64,000 nt of DNA from Streptomyces sp. NBC_01445 (GTDB lineage Bacteria; Actinomycetota; Actinomycetes; Streptomycetales; Streptomycetaceae). A program made the position numbers and the translations under genes. Each line of letters begins with the position of its first letter. Position 1 is the first letter of the stretch. Below, one piece after another: positions 52,390 to 60,806 of the stretch. The stretch covers positions 2,108,001 through 2,172,000 of the forward strand of contig NZ_CP109485.1 of the NCBI RefSeq assembly GCF_035918235.1, written 5' to 3'. The notes beneath the pieces were generated by a model. It was given only the letters and a program-made list of their open reading frames with translations. It had not been told where the DNA came from and made no database searches.

Positions 52390-53109
52390 ATGAACACGTT
52401 GCTCACCGAGGTTCTCGACGCCCATGGTGGCCTCGACCGCTGGAACGCACTCACTACGGTCCGCGCCACCGTCGTCAGCGGTGGCGACATGTTCGTCATC
52501 AAGGGGATGCCGCAGGACCCCACCCCCCGGGAGATGACCGTCTGGCTGCACGAGCAGCACGCCTCCGTGATGCCGTTCGGCGCCCCCGACCAGAAGACCG
52601 ACTTCACGGCCGACAGAGTCAGCATCGAAAAAGTCGACGGCCGCGTCGTGGCCGAACGCAACGAACCGCGGAAGTCGTTCACCGGGCACGGCCTCAACAC
52701 CCCGTGGGACCCGCTGGATCGCGCCTACTTCAACGGATACGCGCTGTGGACCTACCTCACCACGCCCTTCCTGCTGTCGATGCCCGGCTTCACCGTCACC
52801 GACATCGAACCGTGGCGGGAAGGAGACGAACTCTGGCGCGGCCTGCGCGCGACCTTCCCGCCCCACATCGCCAGCCACAGCACCCAACAGGACTTCTACT
52901 TCGGCCCCGACCATCTCCTGCGCCGGCATGACTATCACGTCGACATCGCGGGCGGGTTCGCCGCGGCACAGTACGTCTACGACACCGTTGAAGCGGACGG
53001 GATCCGCCTGCCCAGCAGGCGCCGGGCCTACCGAAGCGATGCGGACAACCGCCCAATCCTGGACCAGACCATGGTATCCATCGACGTCAGCAACGCCCGG
53101 TTCACCTGA
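52390..53109 (+). CDS. Conserved-type hypothetical protein, beta-rich (LolA-like fold possible)
   Basis: A 239-residue soluble protein without signal peptide or membrane span. It opens MNTLLTEVLDAHGGLDRWNA and has many alternating beta-type segments (DFYFGPDHLLRRHDYHVDIA, DGIRLPSRRRAYRS). The sequence style recalls single-domain lipoprotein-carrier-like folds, but I cannot name a family or function. ATG 52390 has AGGAG 7 bases upstream. Codon use is normal for the genome, so it is probably a real gene. Its 3' end overlaps the end of a convergent gene remnant by 8 bp. Confidence 0.7.
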   Translation: MNTLLTEVLDAHGGLDRWNALTTVRATVVSGGDMFVIKGMPQDPTPREMTVWLHEQHASVMPFGAPDQKTDFTADRVSIEKVDGRVVAERNEPRKSFTGHGLNTPWDPLDRAYFNGYALWTYLTTPFLLSMPGFTVTDIEPWREGDELWRGLRATFPPHIASHSTQQDFYFGPDHLLRRHDYHVDIAGGFAAAQYVYDTVEADGIRLPSRRRAYRSDADNRPILDQTMVSIDVSNARFT

Positions 53110-53281
53110 TAATCGTTCGGGCGTCATGGTCTGCCAGCCAGCGCAACGCGCTGAGGCTCGGCAGGAAGAAGTATTCGCCGCCGCGCGTGGTGACGAAGCG
53201 TTCGACGCCGTGCAGGCGACGCCGGACGGGGTGATGCGGGATCGTGAAGATGCCCGTGCCGTCGTTGTCGCCCGTGATTGA
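53102..53281 (-). pseudogene. Truncated gene end cut by the IS200/IS605 element (identity uncertain)
   Basis: A minus-strand frame ends at TGA 53102-53104 and encodes ITGDNDGTGIFTIPHHPVRR, GVERFVTTRGGEYFFLPS and LSALRWLADHDART. The fragment begins at the edge of the IS element, so the rest of the gene is lost or lies elsewhere. The FVTTRGGEYFFLPSL stretch faintly recalls the end of some Dyp-type peroxidases, but I am not sure. Confidence 0.45.
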
Positions 53282-53323
53282 AGTGCTCTCCTCCCTTCGC
53301 AGGCTCAGGAAGGAGATTCCTGC

Positions 53324-54643
53324 TTACCTTGCGGCAGCGGGCTTGGCGCCACGGGTGCGCCTGACGACTGCCCTCCCGGCAGCCGGGATCGTCACGAGGC
53401 CGATCCGGTACAGGTGCAAGACGTTCCGGGCCGCGTTCCAGTCGGCATTCGCCGACCATCCGCAGTCCGGGTTCTTGCATACGAACGTGGCCTGGTCTTC
53501 GCGGCTGCCGGGCGTGATGAATCCGCACGCGGAGCAGCGCAGGGAGGTGTTCGGGGCGGGTACCTTGACCAGGGTTCCGCCGTTTCGGGCGGTTTTGTAC
53601 GTCAGCAGTGTCACGGTGCGGCCCCACGCCTCTTGGCTGATGGAACGGTTCAGGCCGGACTTCTGCGCGACGTTCTTCCCCGGGTTCTCGATGGTTCCCT
53701 TGGCGGACTTGACCATGTTCGTGATCTGCAACTGCTCCACCACGACCGTGCCGTACTGCTTGGCGATGGCGGTGGTGGTCTTGTGCTGCCAGTCGATTGC
53801 TCGGCGCGTGGCTCTTGCGCGGAGCTGCTTGATCTGGTCGTAGGTGGCGTGCAGCCGGTTGGAGCTGCGCTCTTTCGGCTTGCGGAAGCTCTTGCGGTGC
53901 GCGGCGCGCTGTTCCAGGCGAAGCAGTCTGGCTTTCTCGTCCGGGTTCAGCCACTTGTCCCGGTCGGCGGTGCCGTCCGGGAGCCGGGGCGGCCGTCCGT
54001 GGTCCTGGTGGCTGCCGTCGGACAGCGCGAGGGGCAGGTTCACCCCGGCGTCGATACCGACCTCCAGTCCGGTGTGCGGTTCGGGCTTGACCTCAAGAGT
54101 CTGGACGCGGAAGGCGATGTGCCGGCCGAGCCCGTCTTTGACCAGCCGTGCCCCGGTGATCCGGTTCTCCTTGTTGGCGTGCTTGCCGACCGGGAGGTCC
54201 TTGGTCCAGCGGAACCGGACACGGCCCACCTTGGGGATGTTGACCATGCCCCACCGTCGGTGTACTCGCTTGATCTGCAAGTCCCGGCCCTGCGGGATGT
54301 CCACCGACAATGCCGTGCGGAAGCGGGCCTTGAAGTTCGGCTCGTCCGCACGCCCGTCCCAGCAGTTCCGCCACGCCTGGAAGTACGTCTTGAGGACCGC
54401 CTGCGCGGCCTGCGCGGGCAGCACCGCGTACCAGTCGATCTCCTTGCGGGCCTGCCGCAACGCCTGATCCATGCGCGTCAGAGCGCGCTGACACTTCGGC
54501 GTCATCTGCCACAGGTCGTGGAGCTGATTCCACATCGCGCGTGCCGCGTGCGCCTGGTCATCCATGAGCCGGACCTGTGCAGGCGTCAGCGCCAGCCGGG
54601 CGCGATGCCCCAACTGCCGCTTCTCCCACACGAGTTCGCCCAT
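53324..54643 (-). CDS. tnpB: TnpB, RNA-guided nuclease of the IS200/IS605 element
   Basis: A 439-residue TnpB. The RuvC Asp is in VGIDAGVNLPLALSD (about residue 196), the Glu in TVVVEQLQITNM (about 300) and the last Asp in ANADWNAARNVLHL (about 400). The zinc ribbon is CSACGFITPG...CKNPDCG. It is only distantly similar to the TnpB at 27814 (different spacing, ribbon and C-terminus), so the two come from separate elements. ATG 54643 is the start chosen; a GTG three codons upstream is possible. The 3' end plus the right-end hairpin would supply the guide RNA. Confidence 0.92.
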   Translation of the reverse strand: MGELVWEKRQLGHRARLALTPAQVRLMDDQAHAARAMWNQLHDLWQMTPKCQRALTRMDQALRQARKEIDWYAVLPAQAAQAVLKTYFQAWRNCWDGRADEPNFKARFRTALSVDIPQGRDLQIKRVHRRWGMVNIPKVGRVRFRWTKDLPVGKHANKENRITGARLVKDGLGRHIAFRVQTLEVKPEPHTGLEVGIDAGVNLPLALSDGSHQDHGRPPRLPDGTADRDKWLNPDEKARLLRLEQRAAHRKSFRKPKERSSNRLHATYDQIKQLRARATRRAIDWQHKTTTAIAKQYGTVVVEQLQITNMVKSAKGTIENPGKNVAQKSGLNRSISQEAWGRTVTLLTYKTARNGGTLVKVPAPNTSLRCSACGFITPGSREDQATFVCKNPDCGWSANADWNAARNVLHLYRIGLVTIPAAGRAVVRRTRGAKPAAAR

Positions 54644-54669
54644 GACAATCACCCTACTACAGTTGGCTT

Positions 54670-55101
54670 ATGTCACCACGATGGAACCCGAATCCTGACG
54701 TACGCACCGGCCGTCACGTCGTCTATAACCTTCACGTCCACTTGGTATTCGTCACCAAGTATCGGCGTAAGGCACTCACCGACGCCATGCTGACGCGCAC
54801 CGAGGAGATCATGCGCGACGTCTGCACCGACTTCGAGGCCGAACTCAAGCAGTTCAACGGCGAGCAGGACCATGTGCATCTGCTCGTGCACTATCCGCCC
54901 AAGGTCCAGCTCTCCAAACTGGTCAACTCCCTCAAGGGCGTCAGCTCCCGCAGGCTCCGCCAGGAATACGACAGCCACGTCCGCCGCTACCTGTGGGGCG
55001 GACACTTCTGGTCCGGCTCCTACTTCGCCGGATCCTGCGGCGGCGCACCGCTGACCGTCGTCAAGCAGTACATCGAAAACCAGCAACGCCCCATCGGCTG
55101 A
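54670..55101 (+). CDS. tnpA: TnpA, Y1 (HUH) transposase of IS200/IS605 family
   Basis: A 143-residue single-strand transposase. The HUH motif is His68-Val-His70 in EQDHVHLLVHYPP, and the catalytic Tyr is Y134 in TVVKQYIENQQRPIG. The N-terminus VYNLHVHLVFVTKYRRKAL is typical. Length is normal and no frame break is seen. It diverges from tnpB, as in IS605-type elements. Confidence 0.95.
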   Translation: MSPRWNPNPDVRTGRHVVYNLHVHLVFVTKYRRKALTDAMLTRTEEIMRDVCTDFEAELKQFNGEQDHVHLLVHYPPKVQLSKLVNSLKGVSSRRLRQEYDSHVRRYLWGGHFWSGSYFAGSCGGAPLTVVKQYIENQQRPIG

Positions 55102-55114
55102 GAACAACACCGCA

Positions 55115-55137
55115 GACCCGTGCGAACCGCGCGGGTC
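55115..55137. other. Subterminal hairpin outside tnpA
   Basis: GACCCGTGCG pairs with CGCGCGGGTC (one G-T wobble) around the loop AAC, 14 bp after the tnpA stop. It may be the transposase-binding hairpin of this end of the element, or a terminator. Confidence 0.5.
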
Positions 55138-55189
55138 AGAGCAGCCCTGAGATGGCCTTCACCCCCGCCCTAAACGGCGCAGCACTGGC

Positions 55190-55584
55190 CAAGATCAAAG
55201 CCCGCCTTGATGGCTGGCCCGCGACTTCGCCGAGACCCTGGCTGAGATCCGGGCCCTGGACGGGTTCACCTCCTTCTCCCTCCCACTCACCACACGGGAA
55301 CTCCTCAGTGAGGCAGAACAAGGCCCCGTCGCCCTGTCCAACATCAGCGACTTCCGCAGCGATGCCCTGCTGCTCACCAGGGAGGGCGTCACCTATCTGG
55401 AGCTCCCTCAGCTCACCACCATCGCACTGCTCGACAAGGGTCTCTGTCTCCAGCAGGCGCTGCACACCGCCACCGTGGTCCGGGACAAAACTCACCGGCG
55501 CTATGGGCAGGACGTTATGACCGAGGTCCTGCAATGGCTGTGTGCCACCGCGGCCGGCCCGTCCTGGACGCGCTGGGCCTGTGA
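55190..55584 (+). pseudogene. CHAT-domain protein remnant (C-terminal part)
   Basis: One frame gives ARDFAETLAEIRALDGFTSF, LLSEAEQGPVALSNISDFRS and DALLLTREGVTYLELPQL, then TEVLQWLCATAAGP. The final VLDALGL and stop are in another frame. This is the linker and start of the caspase-like CHAT module in actinobacterial TPR-CHAT proteins. Neither the TPR part nor the catalytic His/Cys region is left. It starts next to the IS200/IS605 element, which may have caused the loss. The 55585-55742 stretch shows nothing else. Confidence 0.55.
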
Positions 55585-55742
55585 GTGCCGATTATTACGT
55601 CCGGGCAGATCAGGCCGCGTGTGTGTACTCGTAAAGGATGCCGCCGAGTCGGTCACGCCAATAGGCGTACACGGTCGCGGAGTGACGTAAGCGGAATTCC
55701 AGTCCTCACTTCTAACCTGATCGCGACTGGACCTCGGTCCAC

Positions 55743-55759
55743 TATGTACTCAGTACATA
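55743..55759. promoter_or_regulatory. PadR operator: perfect palindrome before the PadR gene
   Basis: TATGTACTCAGTACATA is perfectly palindromic around its central base, 21 bp before the PadR start. A further half-site, GAGTACATACT, follows at 55764-55774. ATGTAC...GTACAT elements of this form are typical PadR-family sites, so autorepression of the regulator-exporter operon is likely. Confidence 0.8.
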
Positions 55760-55780
55760 TACCGAGTACATACTGAGTCC

Positions 55781-56320
55781 ATGAGCACCCGCCACGTCCT
55801 TCTCGGGCTGCTGGCTGGGGGTCCGAGCCATGGCTACGACCTCAAGCGGCGCTACGACGAACGCTTCCCACAGGCCCGCCCGCTGGCCTACGGGCAGGTC
55901 TACACGACCTTGCAACGCCTGGTGCGCGACGGCCTCGTCGAGGTCGAGGGCACCGACTCCGACGGTGGGCCCGAGCGCACGCTGTACCGGTCCACGACCG
56001 AAGGAGCGCGTGAACTCGCCCGATGGGCCGGGGAGATCACCCCGCCGGCGCCCTTCGTGACCAACGAGATCTTCGCCAAGGTCGTCGTGTCGATCCTGGT
56101 CGACGACACCGTGGACCCGGCCACCGTCCTGCGGGAGCAGCGGGCAGCCCACATGGCCCGGATGCGCGAACTCACGGCGCTCAAGTCCGACCCCGGAGCC
56201 GACCTCACCACGGTTCTCTCCGCCGACTACGCACTCGCCCACCTCGACGCCGACCTGCGGTGGATGACCACCACCGCCACCCGGCTCACCACCCTGACCG
56301 CGGAGGTCAACGCAGCATGA
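55781..56320 (+). CDS. PadR-family transcriptional repressor
   Basis: A 179-residue repressor with the winged HTH HVLLGLLAGGPSHGYDLKRR and YGQVYTTLQRLVRDGLVEVE and a C-terminal coiled dimerisation part (PadR C-terminal, Vir-like). The leader is very short and lacks a clear ribosome site, so the transcript may be nearly leaderless. Its stop overlaps the ABC ATPase start by four bases (ATGA), so regulator and exporter are co-translated. It likely responds to a compound exported by the ABC system. Confidence 0.92.
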   Translation: MSTRHVLLGLLAGGPSHGYDLKRRYDERFPQARPLAYGQVYTTLQRLVRDGLVEVEGTDSDGGPERTLYRSTTEGARELARWAGEITPPAPFVTNEIFAKVVVSILVDDTVDPATVLREQRAAHMARMRELTALKSDPGADLTTVLSADYALAHLDADLRWMTTTATRLTTLTAEVNAA

Positions 56321-57045
56321 GCGCGCAAGCCGAGCAGGCGACGCACGGGACACCGATCCTCGCCGCCCGCGGCCTGATCAAGTCGTACGGGAAGAGCGAG
56401 GCCCTGCGTGGCGCCTCCATCGACCTGCGTGCCGGCGAGATCCTCGCCGTCACGGGCACCAGCGGCAGCGGTAAGTCGACACTCCTGCACTGCCTCGCCG
56501 GAATCGTCCGGCCCGACAAGGGCTCGGTGTCGTACGGCGACGAACAGCTCGACCGGCTCCACGAGGAGCGGCTCAGCGAGCTGCGGCGCACGGACTTCGG
56601 CGTCGTCTTCCAGTTCGGGCAGCTCATCCCGGAACTGACGGCGCTCGACAACGTGGCGCTGCCGCTGCTGCTCGCCGGTACGTCGCGCTCCGCCGCGCAC
56701 GCGCGAGCCGATGAGTGGCTCGAGCGGTTCGGCGTGCGCGGCCAGGCGGCGCTGCGTCCCGGCGAGATGAGCGGCGGCCAGTCCCAACGGGTCGCGCTGG
56801 CACGTGCGTTGGTGACGGGGCCGCGCATCGTCTTCGCCGACGAGCCCACCGGCGCACTCGACTCCCTCGCCGGTGAACAGGTCATGACGGCCCTGGCCCG
56901 CACGGCCCGCGAGACCGGCGCCACGGTCGTCCTGATCACGCACGACGCCCAGGTCGCGGCCTACGCGGACCGTGAGGTGCAACTGCACGACGGGACGGTC
57001 CAGGAGCAGGCCACGGTGTCCGGGGCGGTGCGCCATGACGTCTGA
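56317..57045 (+). CDS. ABC transporter ATP-binding protein (MacB/LolD type)
   Basis: A 242-residue ATPase. Walker A is GTSGSGKSTLLHCLAG, the Q-loop region FGVVFQFGQLIPELTALDNV is of MacB/LolD type, the signature is MSGGQSQRVALARALV, and Walker B is RIVFADEPTGALDS. The H-loop His is in VLITHDAQVAA. It couples to the FtsX-like permease whose start overlaps its end by 11 bp. Such pairs export peptides or drugs, or act in stress sensing. Confidence 0.92.
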   Translation: MSAQAEQATHGTPILAARGLIKSYGKSEALRGASIDLRAGEILAVTGTSGSGKSTLLHCLAGIVRPDKGSVSYGDEQLDRLHEERLSELRRTDFGVVFQFGQLIPELTALDNVALPLLLAGTSRSAAHARADEWLERFGVRGQAALRPGEMSGGQSQRVALARALVTGPRIVFADEPTGALDSLAGEQVMTALARTARETGATVVLITHDAQVAAYADREVQLHDGTVQEQATVSGAVRHDV

Positions 57046-58444
57046 GACGACGACCGCGAGCGCGGCGCCCGGAGGGAAGAAGCGGGTCGACAAGGGCACG
57101 TTCCGTGGTGCCCTGCGCCTTGCCATGCTGCTCACCCGGGGTTCGGACCGCCGCGAGTGGTGGCGGATCTCGCTCACGGCGCTCGGCGCGTTCGCGGCGA
57201 CGGGGTTCGCCCTGCTCGCGGTCGCGCTCGGTTCCCTTCGCGGCTGGGTCCACTTCCCGTACTGGCATGGCCTCCTGAACGGGGAGGGGGAGCGCCGCGG
57301 TCTCGTCACGGCGCTCCTCCTGCTGCTCATTCCGGTGCTCGGATTCCTCGGGCAGTGCGCCCGTATTGGCGCCGTGCACCGCGACCGGCGCCTTGCCGCG
57401 CTGCGGCTCGCGGGGGCCGGGCCGCGGCAGGTGCGGCGGATCGCGACGCTCGAGTCGGGACTCGCCTGCCTCGCCGGTTCGCTGCTCGCCCTCGCCGCCT
57501 TCTGTGTGGCCGTGCTGCTGCTCGGCCGTGTCCCCGACCCGATCGCCTGGGCCGGTTTCGCCGCCGTCGTCGTACTGATCCCCGTTCTGGCCGCCGCGGT
57601 CAGCCGGTTCGCGCTGCGCCACGTCGTGGCATCGCCGCTCGGTCATGTGCGTCGGGTACGGCCGCGGCGGGGTCCCGGTGCGCTGCTCGGGCTGTTCGCC
57701 CCGGCCGCGCTGGTCGTCGCGGGCGCCGCACTCCTGTCCCTGCGTGGCCTGCAGTCGGGGGTCACCGCGTTCCCGCTGTTCGTGTTCGCCGCGGTGGTCC
57801 TCACCGGTGCCGGATCCGTGTGGGTCGCGGGCGCCGCCGCCAAGGTGATCGGCCGCAGGCTCGCGGACCGTACCGGGAACCCGACCGTCCTCATCGCGGC
57901 CGAGCGGCTGCGGGACGACCCGTGGGCCGCCGCCCGTACGCACGCGGCGCTGCTCCTGGTCACGGTGGTCGGCGTCGGTTTCGTCGGCGTACGGGAGATC
58001 CTCGTCGCCGGCCTGGACCGGCAGCAGCGCGAGGGCACCCTCGGGGACCGGGGGTTCTACACCGCCGGCATCAACCTCGCCGGAGGCGCCGTCCTGATCG
58101 CGCTCGTGATCAGCCTCGCCGGGCTCGCGGTGGGCACGGCCGAGTCGCTCTCCACCCGGCGCAGGACTCTCGCCGCGCAGGCCGCCGCGGGCGTGCCGCA
58201 CCGGGTCCTGGCCCGCACGCTGCTCCTGGAGACGGCGCTGCCGCTGGCCCCTGCGCTCGTCCTTGCGGGCATCGGCGGGACGGCCGTGTACGTGGCGTAC
58301 GGGAGTTTCGTCGGCGAGGGCATTCCGCTGGTGCTGCCGCTGCTCGTGCCCTTCGCCGTGTACGGCGCGTGCCTGGCGGCCGCCGCCACCTCCCTGCCGC
58401 TGCTGCGGCGCTCGCTCCACCCGTCGGAGCTGCGGGTCGCCTGA
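57035..58444 (+). CDS. ABC transporter permease, FtsX-like
   Basis: A 469-residue integral membrane protein with about ten hydrophobic segments arranged as two FtsX-like halves. Each half has the short cytoplasmic motif RRLAALRLAGAGPRQVRRI or RRTLAAQAAAGVPHRVLART, the coupling helix type seen in FtsX domains. ATG 57035 lies inside the ATPase gene end. It should form the exporter with the ATPase upstream under PadR control. Substrate not known. Confidence 0.88.
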   Translation: MTSETTTASAAPGGKKRVDKGTFRGALRLAMLLTRGSDRREWWRISLTALGAFAATGFALLAVALGSLRGWVHFPYWHGLLNGEGERRGLVTALLLLLIPVLGFLGQCARIGAVHRDRRLAALRLAGAGPRQVRRIATLESGLACLAGSLLALAAFCVAVLLLGRVPDPIAWAGFAAVVVLIPVLAAAVSRFALRHVVASPLGHVRRVRPRRGPGALLGLFAPAALVVAGAALLSLRGLQSGVTAFPLFVFAAVVLTGAGSVWVAGAAAKVIGRRLADRTGNPTVLIAAERLRDDPWAAARTHAALLLVTVVGVGFVGVREILVAGLDRQQREGTLGDRGFYTAGINLAGGAVLIALVISLAGLAVGTAESLSTRRRTLAAQAAAGVPHRVLARTLLLETALPLAPALVLAGIGGTAVYVAYGSFVGEGIPLVLPLLVPFAVYGACLAAAATSLPLLRRSLHPSELRVA

Positions 58445-58539
58445 CGCGCAGCCGGTCGGGACGGGGGCGGGGACACAGGAGAGGGGCCCGGAACGTCTGT
58501 CGGAACGACTCCACGACTGGACTGCGGAAGTCGCCGGAG

Positions 58540-58712
58540 GCCGTGACCGCGAGGAACTGCTGCAAAGTCTGGATCCTGCGATGGCCCCAGCGCGGGTTCT
58601 CCCCGGTCAGGCGCAGCACCAGCTTCTTGAGCGCGGCCGCGGTCGGCGGGCATCCGGTGCGGCCGCGGCGGGCGGAGCAGTCCCGCTTCCTCGCGATCAG
58701 CCGTCGGTGCCA
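58540..58712 (-). pseudogene. Integrase-type transposase remnant, middle part
   Basis: The minus-strand frame reads SWHRRLIARKRDCSARRGRT and PPTAAALKKLVLRLTGENPR followed by WGHRRIQTL, the segment before the DDE domain of the transposase family seen in the other relics. Both ends of the gene are missing. Confidence 0.7.
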
Positions 58713-59254
58713 GGAATCACGATTCGGGGCCTGCCCTGGCAATTCCCAGTCCAGAAGACCGGCCCGCACAGCGCTGTCGTCGTGGGCGAGTGTCCGCCTG
58801 GGCCAGGGTCAGGTCCCCGGCCCAACCTCCGCCCGGCAGCGCCTGATCCGGCGTACCCCGGAAGGGGAACGCCCGCACCGCCAGGCCGGCGTCATCCTTG
58901 AACGGCTGGAAGAGCAGCCCGCCGAACGGATCGGCCGGGAGACGGTCGACGCCCTGCGGACGGCGCTGGAGGCGCAGTGGGGCCAGCCGCCCTCCCCCAG
59001 ATCAGATTGAGGCCGCTGCCGCGCGGCCGTTCGCGGTCAACGGCGCATTGAGGTCGCCCTCGGACAATGGGCCGGTTGCGCCGACTGGCGGCGTTGCTGA
59101 TCACTGAAACCGTTCCGGGTTCGATAGGCGAGCCCCACAGGACAAGTGGAAGAGCTGGCCAGACCAGCTCACCCCATGCCTGAATCCGCGACTCGCGCCC
59201 GACACGGCCCGCACAACCTCGAAACACACCCGAGATCAGCCGGTGGATCCGGGC
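58713..59254. other. About 540 bp without a recognised gene
   Basis: A plus-strand frame ending at 59010 has the protein-like stretch RQAGVILERLEEQPAERIGR and ETVDALRTALEAQWGQPP, but it has no convincing start and no known family. I see no terminator or repeat. Confidence 0.35.
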
Positions 59255-60484
59255 TCAGGCGCGGACGAAATCGAGCGGCACGGAACGGGTACCCCACTCG
59301 GCCCATATGGCCATTTCGGGAGATCCGGTGAGTTGGAAGCCGGCGCTGCGAGTGAGGGCCTCTTCCAGCGTCGTGATCATCATCATCCGGGCGAGGGGCG
59401 CGCCGGGGCAGCTGTGCGTGCCTCGGCCGAAGGAGATGTGCCTGGCGATATTGGGCCGGTGCAGGACAAAGGCGTCTCCGTCGGGGAACACCCGGTGGTC
59501 CCGGTTCGCCGAGGTGTAGACGAGGGCCACGGGGTCGTCCTTGCGAATGAGCTGCCCGCCCAGCCTCACGTCCTCACGCGCAGTGCGGGCCATGCCCCGG
59601 TAAGGCGAGTAGAGCCGGAGGAACTCCTCCACCGCGGCGGGAATGTCCTCCGGCCGGTCGCGCAGGTGATCCTGTAGTTCCTGGTCTTTGCTCAGGTGCA
59701 CGAACATGTTGCCGATGAAGACACTGGGCGCCACCATCCCGGTGACGATGAGCTGCCGGACGCAGCCGAGCACCATGTCGGCGGGCAGTGGTGCGCCCTG
59801 GTATTCGGCGTCGAGGAGCGCGGCGGTGAGATCCTCCTCGGGATCGTGCAGATGGGCCCGTCGCTCGTCGATGACCGACTGGGCGATCTCGTAGAGCCGC
59901 CGGCTGAGCTTCTTCACCGTCTCGTGGTCGAGGACCTGGATGGCGTCGACGTAGGTGCCGCTGACTTGCTTGATCAGGGTCGAGGTCTCGACGGACAGGT
60001 TGAAGAAGTGGGCGAAGACGTGGGCGGGGAACTGGTGCGCGTAGTCCTTGCACACGTCCGTCCAGCCCCGGTCGATGAGCGGGGCGAGGAGTTCGACTGC
60101 TGCGGAGCGGACCTTGGGGGCAAGGTCACGCATCTTCGGCGGGGTGAAGAACTTGTTGATGACGCGCCGGTACGCCATGTGGTCCGGCGGGTCAAGATGC
60201 AGCGGTGGCCGCACCCCGGTGAACGCGAACTTCGGTATTGCGTTCTGTTGTGACGTCGTGAAGTGCTCGATGTCCGTGATCACCGAGAGCACGTCGTCGT
60301 AGCCCAGCAGCGCCCAGAATCCGCCGTACTCCTGGCTGCGGGCGATCGGGCAGCGGGCCCGCAGCCCGGCGAACTCCTCGTGGGCGCTGGTGAAGGTCTC
60401 CCCTGGCCGCACGGGATCGAAGTCGTGGGCGTCGCGGCGGCTCTCGTCGGCGCTTGAATGGTTGTTGCGGGGGCTGTGGTTCAC
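59255..60484 (-). CDS. Cytochrome P450 with atypical I-helix
   Basis: A 409-residue soluble bacterial P450. The heme-binding loop is SFGRGTHSCPGAPLAR with Cys near residue 358. The K-helix ExxR is in EEFLRLYSPYRGMAR, and the B/C region has HLDPPDHMAYRRVINKFF. The I-helix reads RQLIVTGMVAPSVFIGN (about residues 240-256); the usual Gly-x-Asp/Glu-Thr acid-alcohol pair is missing, replaced by Ala-Pro. GTG 60484 has GGAGGA just upstream. No ferredoxin or reductase gene is adjacent. It follows an ABC importer of branched-chain type by 322 bp, so it may hydroxylate or demethylate the imported carboxylate. Confidence 0.9.
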   Translation of the reverse strand: MNHSPRNNHSSADESRRDAHDFDPVRPGETFTSAHEEFAGLRARCPIARSQEYGGFWALLGYDDVLSVITDIEHFTTSQQNAIPKFAFTGVRPPLHLDPPDHMAYRRVINKFFTPPKMRDLAPKVRSAAVELLAPLIDRGWTDVCKDYAHQFPAHVFAHFFNLSVETSTLIKQVSGTYVDAIQVLDHETVKKLSRRLYEIAQSVIDERRAHLHDPEEDLTAALLDAEYQGAPLPADMVLGCVRQLIVTGMVAPSVFIGNMFVHLSKDQELQDHLRDRPEDIPAAVEEFLRLYSPYRGMARTAREDVRLGGQLIRKDDPVALVYTSANRDHRVFPDGDAFVLHRPNIARHISFGRGTHSCPGAPLARMMMITTLEEALTRSAGFQLTGSPEMAIWAEWGTRSVPLDFVRA

Positions 60485-60806
60485 GGTCCTCCTTGAGGAC
60501 AGGTTGGTGCGGAATCAGACGGGTCGGGGCAGGGCTCCGACCCGACACGCCGCACGGCAGTCCCGGCTGAGGGGCCGAGCCGTCGGGTGTCCCGGAGTGC
60601 GCGGCGCTGACGGACGCACGGCGGTGGATCAGGCCGTACTCCATCGAACGGAATCCGTGGAGCCCGTTCGGGGACTCGCGGGCCAGCAGCGGCTCAGGTC
60701 GCCGGTGGTACGGGAAGGGAGACGGGGCGGGTCATTCGGACGCCGCGCGACGACGGAGCAGTGCCGGCACCTCGCCGGCGGCGGATAGCCGTGCCATACC
60801 TGCACG
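60485..60806. other. 322-bp gap between livF and the P450 gene
   Basis: No gene or clear hairpin is seen. The P450 may have its own promoter here, or be at the end of the importer transcript; the sequence does not decide. Confidence 0.4.

Larger units (their letters stand above)
53286..55137. mobile_element. IS200/IS605-family element with divergent tnpB and tnpA
   Basis: The element consists of tnpB on the minus strand and tnpA on the plus strand, head to head with 26 bp between starts. Subterminal hairpins lie outside both stop codons: CAGGAA/TTCCTG around 53305-53321 after tnpB, and a 10-bp stem at 55115-55137 after tnpA. Family members excise as single strands between such hairpins without target duplication. 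Exact ends are not determined; the limits given are the outermost plausible ones. Both genes appear intact, so it may still be active. Confidence 0.75.

Noticed and set aside
53124..53954. Minus-strand open frame reading through the end of tnpB into the flanking fragment
   Set aside because: It is in a different frame from tnpB and from the gene remnant and contains neither set of motifs.
57157..59010. Long plus-strand frame overlapping the FtsX permease and running to 59010
   Set aside because: It is the +1 shadow of the permease gene; only the last 70 codons look protein-like and lack a start.
60390..60788. Plus-strand frame covering the livF-P450 gap
   Set aside because: It overlaps the P450 5' end antisense and has Arg-rich low-information composition.
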